Shown: in pieces, positions 1-10,854 of the stretch
How positions within the stretch are numbered: the stretch's first letter is position 1
How the letters are laid out: each line of letters opens with the position of its first letter
From: Vombatus ursinus
Taxonomy: Eukaryota; Chordata; Mammalia; Diprotodontia; Vombatidae
Assembly: GCF_900497805.2 (NCBI RefSeq)
Contig: NW_020954556.1
Location: 62,098,447-62,162,446 of the forward strand
Reading direction: 5' to 3'
Length of the DNA: 64,000 nucleotides
Made by a program: the position numbers and the translations under genes
Notes under the pieces: model-generated
Told to the model about the DNA's origin: nothing
Database searches by the model: none
What the model saw: the letters and a program-made list of their open reading frames with translations, nothing else

Positions 1-86
1 GGTGCTATATTAAATAGTCAATAAATATTTGTTAAATTATTATAAATAGTTAATGTCTATCCTTTTGAAAACTTTTACTTCCCCAC

Positions 87-352
87 AATAATAATAATAG
101 CTAACATTTACACGGTGCTTACTAAGTACCACTTACTGTGCTAAGCACTTTGCAATTATTGTCTCCTTTGATCGTCATGACAACCTTGGAAAGTAGATGT
201 TATTATCCCCATTTTATAGTTGGGGAAACTGAGGCAAATAGAGATTAAGTGACTTGGCCGAAGTCACATAACTAGTAATTATCTGAGATTGGACTGGAAC
301 TCAGTTCTTCCTGACCCCAGGCATGACACTCTATCCATTATGCTCCCTAGCA
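87..352 (-). repeat. MIR/THER1-like CORE-SINE, antisense
   Basis: The copy runs from a short (TAA)n stretch through the antisense core (near 190-250: the 'gaaactgaggcaaa' and 'taagtgacttg' blocks) to the tRNA-like head near 330-350. This order is that of a full-length MIR/THER1-type SINE on the minus strand. It is diverged and old. The family name is from memory; the structure is visible. Confidence 0.8.
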
Positions 353-811
353 GGAGTTATTATGAATAGTACAAATAGCCTATTTAGAGGCCCAAATTTG
401 TTTGGATAAGTTCCTGATAAAAACTAACCAACAGATATGGAAACAGTAAGCAAGATAGCTTCAGATCCAATATTTGTTGGCCCTATACTAGCATACTGTT
501 GAGCAACAATGTATCCAAATGAAGGGAAATTACTTCTCAACTGTAAAAGATTTTTTTAAGGCTCCCCAAGGCTTTACTTCCCACACATATGCATTAAAAA
601 GCACACCTGCATCCATCATTGGGATTCTGTTCACTCTCTAGGTGCTGGATCCCAAAAGTGTTTTCTTTTAGAATCAATTTAAATCCTTCATCTGTCCCTC
701 TGATTTTAGAAAGGTCTCTCATTAACAAAATGCTAACAGTTTGCATGCATTTAGTACTTACATGACCTTGTGCAAGTAGCATATTATAACCAATAGAACA
801 CTACATTGAAA

Positions 812-918
812 GGCAGGAGATCTGGGAGTCAGGAGCCCCAGGTGTGCCAGAAGCTAACTGTATGACCTTGGGCAGGTGCCTTTTCCTCTCTCAGCTGGGA
901 CTGGCTTCCTCTGAAACA
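812..918 (+). repeat. MIR/MIR3 fragment, sense
   Basis: A 'gggagtcaggag' block and a 'tgtatgaccttgggca' block are followed by a degraded 'cctctctcagctggg'. This is the core of a MIR-class SINE in sense orientation. The 5' head and 3' tail are eroded. Confidence 0.65.
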
Positions 919-924
919 TCAATT

Positions 925-1150
925 AACCGATAAAGTGCCAGGTATTGTGCTAAGCACTAGTGATAGGAATAAAAAGCAAAAATGTAAGTTTACACCCTCA
1001 AGTAGCTTAAATTCTAATGAAAGAGACAACATGTATGAATCAGAATACAAGTGACTGGAAAGGAGATAGCTGTAGGGGGTGGGTAAGGAGGGGAGGAGGC
1101 TTAGTGGAGAAGGTAATACATGAACTGAATCTTAAGGGAAGGCGGAATTA
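925..1150 (-). repeat. L2 LINE 3' end, antisense
   Basis: Reads 'tgccaggtattgtgctaagcac', then a 'ctcaagtagcttaaattctaatg' block and an A/G-rich stretch. This is the reverse complement of the L2 3' UTR terminus (which reads 'gcttaataaatg' in sense). Only the 3' part survives. Confidence 0.75.
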
Positions 1151-1194
1151 GATGAGATGAGTGCCAAGGGCTCTTCCAGCTCAACCCAAGAATC

Positions 1195-1385
1195 TATAAA
1201 CCTCTAAAGTTTACAAAGTATTCTGTTCATGGGTTCATTTGATCCCCACAAGATAAATATTATTATTGTCATTTTACAGATGAGTAAAACAAGGCTAAGT
1301 TAAATACCTTTCCTCAAACTGCTAAGTTAGTAAATGGAATTGCTAGGAACTGAACTCAAATAGTCTGACTCCAGACACATTGATA
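1195..1385 (-). repeat. MIR, antisense
   Basis: Contains antisense MIR landmarks: a 'tttgatccccacaa' block, 'attttacagatga', and the core and head 'gaactgaactcaaat'. Diverged. Confidence 0.7.
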
Positions 1386-1404
1386 TGGAAGGAAAAGAAA
1401 GGGA

Positions 1405-1685
1405 TCAGCATTCATCTAGCACCTACTATGTGCCAGCAACTGTGCTAAGTATATTTTTTTTTTACAAATATTATAGAATATTTACTGATTGGTCAATTTG
1501 ATCCATACAACAACCTTGAGAGTTGCTGTTATGATCCTCATTCTACAGATGAGGGATCTGAAGAAAACAGAGGCTATTAAGTGCCCAGGGTCACACAGCA
1601 AGTAAGGTTCTGAGACAGAATTTGAACTCAGGTCTTCCTGACTTCCAGCCCAGCACTCTATCCATTGTGCCACCAGCTGCCTCTG
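1405..1685 (-). repeat. THER1/MIR-like CORE-SINE, antisense
   Basis: Complete antisense order: 'cacctactatgtgccag', a T-run, 'acagatgaggga', 'gggtcacacagcaagtaag', 'tttgaactcaggtcttcc' and a tRNA-like head at about 1660-1684. One of the better preserved copies in the first 5 kb. Confidence 0.8.
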
Positions 1686-2049
1686 ACATTTCTACACACA
1701 CTAGATTGCAACTTAACCATGTAATCACCACACAGAAGATGAAAATGGAATGAAAGATTTTACAAACAGCATCAATTGACACTGCAGCACTCATTTCCCA
1801 TACCATCCAATGGAGGGCAATGGTGTACACATGACGCAAGGATCATAAGAAAGCCTTGCCTTACATAATAGATACATTTCTGAAAAGGTGTGTTTAATTA
1901 AATTTAATTCTATTTAAAATGTATCTGGCAACTTTTCTATTTAAAGGAATCTTCTCGGTGAATCTTTTACTATCTGGGCACTTTTCCCTAAATAGGTCAA
2001 AATGAATCAATACCAATAATTGTTTCTAATTTACCTGCTTTGTTGCTAT

Positions 2050-2185
2050 GGCAGAGTAGTGCAGTGGTAAGAACAGTGTATTTAGACTCCCATTAAATCT
2101 GGGTTCTGCCACTTGTGAATTTTGTGAAAACACTTTGGAAGTTTTGGGGAGCTATAGAAATGTGAGTTATTATTATAAAAGACCA
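2050..2185 (+). repeat. MIR, sense, partial
   Basis: Reads 'gcagagtagtgcagtggtaagaac', then 'ctgggttctgccacttg', and ends in a 'gtgagttattattat' tail. This is a sense MIR with an internal deletion of the core. Confidence 0.65.
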
Positions 2186-2766
2186 CTATGCTTTGATAAT
2201 GGAGACTCCCCTCCTTCTTCCCAAACCCTCTCGAACATTAAAACCTTCAGACTATAGCAAATGCTTCAAAGGCTGGCGGTACAGCATTAGGGCGTCTCTT
2301 TCTTGGAGCTGGCTGGCCCCCTGAACCAAGAGTTAACAAGGGAAGGAGTATGGCTGACTCTTTCATAAACAGATCTTTCCAAGAAGGATAGGTCAAAGTA
2401 TCAAGTTGGTACCATAGCTCCTGGATCCTAGTCCATTATTCTTTACACCAGTGTCTTACATCCTCTTGAAGTACATGGAACTTGCTTGACCTGAGAAGCT
2501 CTGTCTCTGGAGCCATTCCTTCAAGTACTTTGCCCAGCCTGATTGTCCAATGGACAAGGTCTCCCCAGCTGCTTCATAGACCCTGGCCTTCACCTATTCT
2601 TCCTCTAGTAAGATGCTTCTCATTCTTCTCTTCACTTCCCACTGCTCTATCTTCAATTTTTGTCCACAAGCTCAGACTTGCTCAGTCTGACCCCTTCCTC
2701 CTCACCCAAAGCTCCAACAGGACATTCAGGTGCTGCTACATGCAAAACATTCAACATACCTGCATT
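2186..2766. other. No recognised feature
   Basis: Mixed pyrimidine-rich DNA. Short open frames on the plus strand (2482-2802) have no family signature and run into the neighbouring L2. I see no gene and no repeat I can name. Confidence 0.5.
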
Positions 2767-3080
2767 GAGTCAACAATCACTTATGAAATGCTTACTACAT
2801 GAGAAGGCACAATGCAGAAGGAAAAGCAAAAATAGTTTTTGCCCTGAAGGACCTCACATTTTAATGGGAAAAATAACATGTTAACAACTATGTACATACA
2901 AGATACATATAGAGTAAATTGGAGGTAATTCAGAGGGAAAGCAGTAGCCGTAGGAGGGAGCAAGAAAGATAGGATTTAAGTTCAGTCTTGAAGGAAGCCA
3001 GACAAGCCAGGAGGCAGAGGTGAGAGGGAGAGCATTCCAGGCACAAAGGACAGTCAAGGAAAAGGCACTGAGCTGGGAAT
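2767..3080 (-). repeat. L2 LINE 3' end, antisense
   Basis: Begins with the antisense L2 terminus ('tcaacaatcacttatgaaatgc'), then 'aacaactatgtacatacaag', 'ttgaaggaagccag' and 'gagagcattccaggca'. This is the typical order of the marsupial L2 3' UTR in reverse. Confidence 0.85.
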
Positions 3081-3084
3081 GTAA

Positions 3085-3290
3085 AAGAAAGAACACTAGA
3101 CTTGTGATCAAAATCTGTGGTCTATTCCAAGCTATTCCTAGCTGTGACCTGAGCTAAGTTACTAGATCTCTCTAAGCCTCAGTTCTCTCCCCCCCAAAAT
3201 GAAGATAATCTAAGTGGCCATGTCATATGAGATCTCTTATGTAAAATATTTTTTGGATCTTAAACTATTAAATAAAGGTAAGCTAAAGTA
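3085..3290 (+). repeat. MIR3/MIR-like SINE, sense
   Basis: Reads 'aaagaacactagacttgtgat', a degraded 'agctgtgacctgagctaag', and 'aagcctcagttctct' followed by a short C-run. Sense MIR-class SINE, old. Confidence 0.65.
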
Positions 3291-4937
3291 ATCTGATTAA
3301 GCTACTCTATACCATCAGAATGTTGTCTTTCTCTCCCACTCCCAGCAATAAGACACATGTTTAGAAACTTGAGAATAAGCCATGATTTCCTAGGTATGTG
3401 ACCACTCTACTTTTTTATCCTATGTGTCACTTGGTAAGGTTTTGCAATGAATCTGCTATGGAGATCAAAGTACTAGAAGACTTCCTACACTTTTTATTAT
3501 CCAATGGATTCTAGTGTAGCACTTAGACAGCTGGTCTATTGTATTATTATGAATCCCCCTGATCTGCTTTTCTGGCTGCACATGCCTTCAGTCAAAGCCA
3601 TTACTAGGGAAGAATGACCAGGGAACTGTCCTAGGAGGCTTAAAGCACTAACAGTGAAGTAGAAACTAACAAATTTAACAGCTAGTCAGCAAGGACAACT
3701 AGTTAAATAGGAAGCTACCAGATGATACTCTTTCCCCTAGTAATTGTGCTCCATGTGAGTTGTCCCCAACCCAAAGCATGGCAGCCTTGCTGTGTCCTAG
3801 GATATCTACCTTTATGGCCCTCAACTAGATTTATGTGGAAAAAAGTTGGTTTTAGGGGTTCTTTCAGACTTCCTGCCCCACTGCAGTTTAGGAAACTAGC
3901 TCCACTTAGAGTTATGTCCTCAATGATGTCTTTCACATTATTTCTTAAGATCAAATCCTCACTAGCAGCATATCTTAGCCTATACATGCTCATTGTGTAT
4001 CTTTTTACCATACCTTCCTTTACTTCTAACATCATTAGGGGTCAAATCAGAACAACATAAAGGTGTCCTCTAATTCTAAATCCTATGATGATGGTATCAC
4101 TGGAAGAGTATTCATGTTAAAGAGACAGACTTTTGTAACAACAAGCATTTCAGGATCATTGGAGGCACATTTGGGAAATGTGCACCATCCCTATTTCATG
4201 CTCCTGATCGACTATACACCTGGCTCGTTATCAGTCTTCAGTGCTTATCCAAGCTATATCCAGCAACAGACCTGTTTGTTGGGCTGTCTGTCCAGCTGCA
4301 TGTCAGAATCTGGAGGTTTTTCATTTTTCATCCATTTTTTATTACCAGTAAGGACTCTGAGAAATTTCTTTTTATATACTAAGGGTTCAGTGAAAAGGCT
4401 GGTTATTCACCAAGAAGTGACCTTAAGATGTGATCATCTAATGAAAATATGAGATACAGAAAAGGAACTATGATTTCAATTTTAACAAATCATTTAGTGT
4501 AAAAATAAACAGAACTAGAAATCGTCTCTAATAAACTAATATTAGTCTCCCCAGAGGGTTAATTATGTCACTCTCTATTTAAGAAGAATGTAAATTACCA
4601 GTTTCAACAGATGTTCTTTTAAAAGAATTGGTTATTTGGGGAATGCTAGTCCTTTGTCAGAGCTCACCCCAGTAGAATATAAACATTAAAATCATCCAAC
4701 TGTCTATGGCCCCTCCTTTCCCCACAACTGTTATCCATATCAACAATACACCCTTTTGTTATCATCTGCTTTAACAATAACACGTATGTGTTAGATCCAG
4801 TGGCCTAGTTTTTATCCAAGCTATTCAAAGTACTTCCCAAACTCCAATTCTACTAATGAAGAGACATACAAATAATAGCCTCACACCATTATGAATGCCA
4901 AATAGAGATTTTAGCCCATGATTTTTTAAAGCTCATT
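3291..4937. other. Repeat-free 1.6 kb, no gene recognised
   Basis: No interspersed repeat recognised. Three open frames of 106-129 codons lie here (3722-4060 plus, 4063-4452 plus, 3715-4035 minus). They overlap on opposite strands, lack any domain I know and have no flanking splice pattern, so I treat them as chance frames. The stretch could hold non-coding conserved DNA. Confidence 0.45.
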
Positions 4938-4948
4938 ATTCCTCCTAT

Positions 4949-5184
4949 GAAGTAGCTAGATGGCTCAGTGGATAGAGCTCTGGGCCTGGAATCAGGAAGA
5001 CCTAAGTACGAATCTGGCCTCAGACACATAATAGCTGTGTGAACCTGGACAAGTCACTTAACTTCTTTTTGCCTTAATCCACTGGAGAAGGAAATGGCAA
5101 ATCACTCCAGTATCTCTATCAAGAAAACCTCATGGACAGCATGGTCCATGGGTGACAAAGAGTTGGACATGACTGAACAACAAA
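4949..5184 (+). repeat. Mar1-type CORE-SINE, sense, with target-site duplication
   Basis: A tRNA-like head has an A-box at 4961-4971 (tggctcagtgg) and a B-box-like 'agtacgaatc' at 5005-5014. The CORE region follows ('agctgtgtgaacctggacaag'), then a distal part with 'ggagaaggaaatggca' and a 3' end 'agttggacatgactgaac' like that of RTE/BovB LINEs. An 11-bp duplication with two mismatches flanks it (4938-4948 attcctcctat; 5185-5195 attcatcttat). Mar1 SINEs are thought to be mobilised by RTE LINEs through the shared 3' end. Confidence 0.88.
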
Positions 5185-5195
5185 ATTCATCTTAT

Positions 5196-6066
5196 ATATG
5201 TACTTTTTACAGCTAAAAGAGGGAAGATTCCAAGATGAAGACTACAGGCTTTAAAAAAAAATCAAATAAAAGTTTTCTAACATTCTATCCAATAATGGGA
5301 TAGACTATGTAGGTCTTTAGGAAAAAGCTGGATAACAATATTACACAGATGCATCTTCAGCTAGAAGCCCTATGAAAACCCTTCTAATTCTGGCCTTCTA
5401 AGCTGCAATATGTGCCAAGGGTAAAACTGAAGGCTCTTGAAGGAATAATTATAATTACTGTAGATAGGTGAAATATTCTCTAAACAAGAAACTTCTGATA
5501 CCTTGTTATTACACAGAGTTCTTAAAGAGGGCAATTGACTGGTTTTTAAAGGCTAAACTAATGGAACAAAAGCTCCAGAAAGTCCTAACAAGACGGAACG
5601 TTCTTGTGGAGGGGCTCAGCAAGAGACATTCAGTCCATTATCAAAGGATGGTTCCCCTTCATTTAAGACAGAGCTCATCAGCAAAGTGTTGACAATCAAG
5701 TCATGATTTTTTTTTCCTTTTTACTACAACAACTTAGTCCAGTCCATTTAGGGAAAAGAGACTTATAATGTGCATCATTGAAGGGAGTAGCCACACTGGT
5801 GAAATCAAAGAATTTTGTACTATTTGAAGTAACAGAAATAAAAACAGATCTACTTAAATTATCCCCATAGTTCTAATCCTCAAGCACATTTCAAAATAGA
5901 ATGGATATTTGAAAACTTCTAATGGAGGGCTGAAAATTAAATTATGTTTTGCAAATTGAAAAGAGTAGAAAGACTATCATATCTTATCCCTGAGCTTCCT
6001 CTAAGGTTAATGTGTTTATATAAAATACACGGAAAGAAAGTGTCAACACAGGTATTATATAAGGAA
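5196..6066. other. No recognised feature
   Basis: AT-rich DNA with a short poly-A/T stretch and no repeat or gene signature I can support. Confidence 0.45.
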
Positions 6067-6067
6067 G

Positions 6068-6110
6068 AGGAAGGCCACTAGCTGTATGACCTTAAGTAAG
6101 TCACTTTGGT
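6068..6110 (+). repeat. MIR-class SINE fragment, sense
   Basis: A 43-bp remnant containing 'ctagctgtatgaccttaag' and 'taagtcacttt', the CORE of a MIR-like SINE. The L1 that follows was inserted directly downstream of it. Confidence 0.6.
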
Positions 6111-6126
6111 AAAAGGTGTAGTACTT
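6111..6126 (+). repeat. Left target-site duplication of the L1
   Basis: aaaaggtgtagtactt, repeated exactly at 6840-6855 on the other side of the L1. Confidence 0.9.
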
Positions 6127-6839
6127 GGAACTATGCCCAAAGGGCTACAAAACCATGCATACACTTTGACTTAGCAATACCATTACTAGGTCTGTATCCC
6201 AAAAGAGATAGAAAACCAAAACGGAAAAGGATCTACATGTACAAAAATATTTAAAGCAGCTCCTTTCTGGAGGCAAAGAATTACAAATTAAAGGGATGTC
6301 CATCAATTGGGGAATGGCTGAACAAGTTGTGGTATATGATTATGATGGAATACTATTGTACTGTAAGAAATGATGAGCAGGAGGCTCTCAGAAAAACCTG
6401 GAAAGACTTGCATGGGCTGATGCAAAGTGAAATGTACTGTGTACAAAGTAAAAGCAATATTGTAAGAAGATCAGCTGTGAATGACTTAGCTATTCTCAGC
6501 AATACAATGATCCAAGACAACTCTGAAGGACTTATAATGAAAAATGCTATACATATCCAGAAAAAGAACTGATAGTGTCTGAATGCAGATTGAAGCATAC
6601 TTTTTTTTTAAACTTTATTTTTATTGAGTTTTTTATCTATCTTCTTTCACAACATGGCTAGTATGGATATGTTTTGCATGACTACACATGTATAACCTGT
6701 ATTGAACTGCTTGCCTTTTCAATGAGGGGTAATGGGATGCAAGGGAGAGAATTTGGAACTCAAAGTTTTATAAACGAATGTTAAAAAATTTTTTTTACAG
6801 GTAAATGGGGAAAATAAATAAATTAATTTAATTTTTTGA
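6127..6839 (+). mobile_element. 5'-truncated L1 LINE (3' end only), sense
   Basis: The sequence begins inside the L1 3' region ('gaactatgcccaaagggct') and runs through the marsupial L1 landmarks 'atcaattggggaatggctga', 'ggaatactattgtactgtaag' and 'atccagaaaaagaact', ending in a degraded A-rich tail near 6800-6839. It carries exact 16-bp target-site duplications on both sides. It has no intact ORF2, so it is a dead insertion. The open frame at 6327-6572 is inside it and is not a gene. Confidence 0.88.
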
Positions 6840-6855
6840 AAAAGGTGTAGTACTT
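6840..6855 (+). repeat. Right target-site duplication of the L1
   Basis: aaaaggtgtagtactt, identical to 6111-6126. Its first base abuts the degraded A-rich tail of the L1. Confidence 0.9.
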
Positions 6856-7034
6856 TGTAAAATTAAGGGTTTGTAATAAAATCTCTATAACACTCCTTCT
6901 TCCTCTGACATTCGAGGATTCTGCTTAGAAGAGAAAAGGTCATTTTTTGAGGATGCAGGGCAGAAATTCAATTAACAGTTTGAAAAAGTTTTGATTTTGG
7001 AAAATCCAACAAAAAGGAAACACTTTACTTTACA

Positions 7035-7145
7035 CCACAGTTGACTTGTATTCTCCCTCATTATTGTTGTCATATTTATATCACAGACAGGGAAACTGAG
7101 GTTCAGGGAGATAAGTGACTGTTGCTTAAGGACTGAAAGAATATA
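7035..7145 (-). repeat. MIR fragment, antisense
   Basis: Contains 'gggaaactgaggttcaggga' and 'gataagtgact' in antisense MIR order. The flanks are eroded. Confidence 0.6.
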
Positions 7146-7500
7146 CTTGAGATATTGATCTGTAATAGAAACAAGAATACAATCTCATCTCTTCTGGAAA
7201 AATAAGCTAATAACTCTTGAACTCCCTTCCCATTTCTAAAAATGTCCTCTCAGTGTGATTTACAAGATCTGAATCAGTGACCCAGTTCTTCATTATGGAG
7301 ACAGCTCAGTGAAAGCCATTCATGTGAACAGCCTAAATGGCAAAGACGCATGAGAGGGGACCACCTGGAAAATGAATTGTAGACTACTGCACTACCATCA
7401 ACCATCACTGGAAGCCAGATTTGCTCCAGGCTGGTTACCAGGAGAGGATAAGTACAAACTGGGTTAGAGTCACAATCAATACTAATCATTACAGAATTTT

Positions 7501-7920
7501 GGTCTAGAAGAAGCCTTGAAGATAAGTTAATTCAAACCCTTTATTTCCAAGATAAGGAATTTTGTTGTTCTTCAGTCATTTTTCAGTCATATCTGACTCT
7601 TTGTGACCCCATCTGGGGTTTTCTTGGCAAAGGTACTGGAGTGGTTTACCATTTCCTTCTCCTGCTCATTTTACAGATGAGGAAACTGAGGCAAACAGGT
7701 TTAAGTAACTTGCCCGGGGTCACAAAGCTAGTAAGTGTCTGAGGCCAGGTCTTTCTTATTCCAGGCCCAGAGCTCTATCCACTGTAGCACCTAGCTGCCC
7801 CAATAAGGAAATCGTGGTCCAAAAAAGTTAAGTGACATGCCCAAGATCTCATATGTAGTTAACTAGTAACAGAGCCAGGACTAATGTCCAATCTTTCCAT
7901 TATCCAGCAGATCCAGTAGT
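7501..7920 (-). repeat. MIR3-like SINE, antisense, split by a Mar1
   Basis: The parts 7501-7559 ('aagccttgaagataag', 'ttatttccaagataaggaa') and 7803-7920 ('gttaagtgacatgcccaag', 'aacagagccaggact') are consecutive parts of one antisense MIR3. The Mar1 at 7560-7802 separates them, so the MIR3 is the older element. Confidence 0.7.
7560..7802 (-). repeat. Mar1-type CORE-SINE, antisense, nested in MIR3
   Basis: Starts with a (TTG)-rich tail and 'catatctgactctttgtgac' (the antisense RTE-like 3' end), then 'tttaccatttccttctcc', the antisense CORE and a tRNA-like head ending 'cacctagctgcccc'. The octamer ataaggaa flanks it at 7552-7559 and 7803-7810, consistent with a short target-site duplication. 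Confidence 0.88.
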
Positions 7921-8464
7921 TAAAAGGTTGTGCTTTCCCATCAGCTCAGGGACAAAGGACTAGGAAAGGCAGTCAAGGAGGCAAGGGTAGAGGTAGGATC
8001 TGCACATAAGACAAGCCCACAGAACGCTAATCATGCCAATTTTCCATTTCTGCATCTTTGGCTCCAATTCTCTGATGTTGTTTCCTACTTCTGAATAAGA
8101 AAGCCTTCCTTTGTCTCCTGCCCCCACCCCCATCTGACCAGATGAGTCTTCCTGGGATAACTTGATTTATGTTGGAATACCTTCCTGACCTGCACCCTCA
8201 AACTACCTCATGAGAACTAGGATTGGACTCCACCCACCCCACTGGTAGAAACTCTCACAGAGACAATGACTGGGTCTGCTTGAAGGAGTCTAAGGAAATT
8301 AAGCCAGAAAGGTCTTGGATGCTGAAGAAGGACCTCCTGCACTTGATCCCTGGGCAGTTGCTTGGACCTGACCTGACTTCCAGGGAAAAGAGACCAGTTC
8401 TGCCCTAGCTTCCTAAAAGGGGATTTTTACATTTCTTCCTTGTTTTAGAAGGACAGGCAGATTT
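7921..8464. other. No recognised feature
   Basis: Mixed-composition DNA with no repeat I can name. The 61-codon frame at 8223-8408 has no family signature. Confidence 0.45.
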
Positions 8465-8465
8465 G

Positions 8466-8674
8466 TGGTTTTATTGGTATGGGGAACTCCCAGTGGGGAA
8501 ATTACCTACACCAATGCATCTTGGCACATGATCTGATGCTTACAGTCTTGGAGAATGTCTGGCACAGAGATATTAATTGACTTGGTCAGGGTCGCACAGC
8601 CAACAAGTCTAGGAAGTACTTGAACTCAGGTCTTGCTAACACCAAGGCATGCCCTCTATCGACTATTCCAGGCA
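8466..8674 (-). repeat. Unnamed tRNA-headed SINE-like repeat (copy 1 of 3)
   Basis: On the minus strand a tRNA-like head (near 8610-8674) and a CORE-like 'ggctgtgcgaccctgacca' lead into a distinctive tail that reads on the plus strand 'ggaactcccagtggggaa' from 8483 and 'acaccaatgca'. The same tail recurs near 16998 and 51965. I recognise the pattern from marsupial DNA but cannot name the family. Confidence 0.6.
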
Positions 8675-8679
8675 GTACG

Positions 8680-8812
8680 TAATATAGATATTATTATTCT
8701 CACTTTGTAGATTAGGAAACTGAGGCACAGAGTGCTTAAGTTACTTTCCCAACATTACATAGCTATTAAGTGGCTGAATTGGATTTAAATCCAGTTATTG
8801 TGAATCCACATG
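8680..8812 (-). repeat. MIR, antisense, partial
   Basis: Reads 'tattattattctcacttt', 'ggaaactgaggcacagagtg' and 'ctattaagtggctgaat', in antisense MIR order. Confidence 0.7.
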
Positions 8813-9554
8813 CAAAGTATGTATACAATGGGATTTCTCTTCTTTTTCATGCTATATATTTAGAACAGTTAAAAGAGATGGAGCTCAGAATTGACATAGA
8901 TTGCACAGATAACAGGTAGGCAATGGCTGAGTTTTCCAGTTCTTCTGTGCATAGTCTTCTTGAATTTCCAAAAGCCTACAAAAATAATAGACTAAGACAT
9001 GGTTCCCTTCAAATGTGTGGGGAGACCCTTAATCGAGCTCATTAGTTCATATTAGTAGATAGGGTACATAGTTGGGGAATCAATTCTCAGAGGACAGAGT
9101 ATGCTGACACATCTGTTCTTTACCTGCCGCCCTCCCCTACCCCCCCCAAAAAAAAGCCAAATCCTGACTTTGGTGGTTCAGTGAAGTCAATCACCTGTCT
9201 ACATCACCTGCAAGAGATGAAAAATGGAAGGAAAAAAGAGATAAATAATTTATTCAGCATAAATATTACAGAAAATTGCAGAACATAGTTTGGTATCACA
9301 ATGCTGTTGTTACAAAATCATCCTGTTATAGCTTCTGGCAAAACAACGTTGTCCTTAACATCACTAAGACAAAACCTGAGATTTGCCAAGCATGCCATGG
9401 ATGTCTGATTGCTGTCCAGGACACTTAGCAGGATGCCAAATTGCTAGTCACTCTGGCAGAAACGTCTTTGGGGATCTGCTATCAGGAACAACTAACTAGG
9501 AACAAGGAAAAGATTAGGAAAATAAGCAATTGCAGACAGCAGGGTCGTTACACA
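8813..9554. other. No recognised feature
   Basis: About 740 bases without a repeat or gene I can identify. A short C-run and A-run lie near 9140-9153. Confidence 0.4.
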
Positions 9555-10015
9555 GAAAGAACAGCAGAATCTCCGAGCTGGAAGGGACCTCAGAGGACCT
9601 AAAGTCCAAGGGATCCCTTCTCTAGCATCCCTGACAAAAGGTCATTCATTTGAAGACTTCCAGGGAAGAGGAATCTCATATATATCCCAAGAAAGTTCAT
9701 TCCATTTCTACTTAGTTCTAATTGCTAAGAAGTTGCTCTTTAGATTGAAATTAAACCTATTTCCTCTATTCCCAGTGTATGCCTACTAAGAGTAAGGCAC
9801 TGTTCGGGGCACAAAGGATCCAAAGATAAAAGAAAATTCCCACAAACAGTTGCTAATTCGACCTTCTAGGATCAAGCATAATAAACCCAGTTCCCTCCCC
9901 TAAAAGGACAACCCTCCACACATTTAAGACAATAATCATCCTTCCTTCTGCTCCTTACTAACTTTTCTCTTTTCCAGAGTATTCATCCCTAGCTCTTTCC
10001 CTGAATTTTCAAAAA
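9555..10015 (+). repeat. L3/CR1-type LINE 3' region, sense, with an L2 scrap inside
   Basis: Reads 'agctggaagggacctcagag', 'agcatccctgacaaaaggtc', 'agttcattccatttct' and 'gaagttgctctttagattg', the consensus order of amniote L3/CR1. Near 9780-9840 a short antisense L2-like piece ('agtaaggcactgttcgggg') interrupts it. The remainder (9870-10015) resumes the L3 text. Confidence 0.7.
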
Positions 10016-10039
10016 GCACAACCTCTTGTTCTCCCCATA

Positions 10040-10195
10040 CGATCTGGGAGTCAGGCAACCCTGATGAAAGTTACATGATCTTGGGTAAATTCCATCCACT
10101 CTGAGTCTTCTTTTTAATTTTCTTCTCTGTGAATGTAGGCGATTGGAATAGATGACCTCTAAGGTTCCTTTCAGCTCTGTTATCTATGTATCTGT
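10040..10195 (+). repeat. MIR3, sense
   Basis: Reads 'atctgggagtcaggcaac', 'tacatgatcttgggtaaat', and the MIR3 3' end 'gatgacctctaaggttcc' and 'ttcagctctgttatc'. Confidence 0.75.
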
Positions 10196-10224
10196 AATTA
10201 TAAGCCCAATTCAACAGGCAATTG

Positions 10225-10465
10225 AAAAAAATGAATAAATAGAAAAGGATTTATTAAGCACTTACTAAGTGCTAAGTATTGTACTAAATATGGATACAAA
10301 AAAAAAGTCTCTGTCTTCAAGCAGCTTATAATCTAATGGGAGAGACAACATACAAGGGGAGTGGTGGTCAGGAAGGGGCACTTTGATCAACAAAGTTCCA
10401 GGAATAGTTAGAAGGGCCACAGGGGCCGAGATTAACAATTCCCATGCAGGATCACTCAAGAGTTC
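10225..10465 (-). repeat. L2 3' end, antisense
   Basis: Begins 'aaggatttattaagcactta' and 'tgctaagtattgtact', then 'aatgggagagacaacataca'. The downstream part ('tggtcaggaaggggcacttt') matches the start of the L2 copy at 38.1-38.3 kb. Confidence 0.75.
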
Positions 10466-10544
10466 ATGTGATCATGACTCATGATTTCAGAACCTGGGGG
10501 TGGGGAAAGGGAAGGAAAGGGTATTCAAAGGGTAGCAAGGTACT

Positions 10545-10707
10545 TCATCAATCAGTCAGTCCTTCAATAAATATTTATGAAGTATCTTTTTTGTGCCAGG
10601 GATTGTGCCAAGCACGTGTGATACAAAGAAAGGTAAAACACAGTCCCTGCTCTCAAGGAGTCCACAAAATAATGGGAGAGACAAAATGCAAACGATGTAC
10701 AAACAAG

Positions 10708-10761
<54 letters not shown>

Positions 10762-10785
10762 GAGTGAAGTAAATTAGGGCTGGGG
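10545..10785 (-). repeat. L2 3' end, antisense, with (TG)n
   Basis: The terminus 'caatcagtcagtccttcaat' is followed by 'tgccagggattgtgccaagc' and 'aatgggagagacaaaatgc'. An uninterrupted (TG)n occupies 10711-10759 inside it. Confidence 0.8.
10711..10759 (+). repeat. (TG)n microsatellite
   Basis: 49 bases of perfect TG dinucleotide, grown inside an antisense L2 tail. Confidence 0.97.
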
Positions 10786-10854
10786 CATTTCTGAAATAAC
10801 AGTCAAAGAGGAGCAATCACCAAACAGATAATAAATTACGTTTCAATGAATTGG

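Noticed and set aside
4961-5014. tRNA gene
   Set aside because: A- and B-box-like words are present but belong to the tRNA-derived head of a Mar1 SINE. No cloverleaf is intact.
6327-6572. 81-codon frame on plus and an overlapping one on minus
   Set aside because: Both lie inside the non-coding 3' end of a truncated L1.
10444-10816. Frames with Cys-Val or Thr-His repeats
   Set aside because: They are translations of the (TG)n microsatellite. The same applies to the frames near 17467-17752, 27421-27658, 43420-43617, 45495-45761 and 58496-58762.
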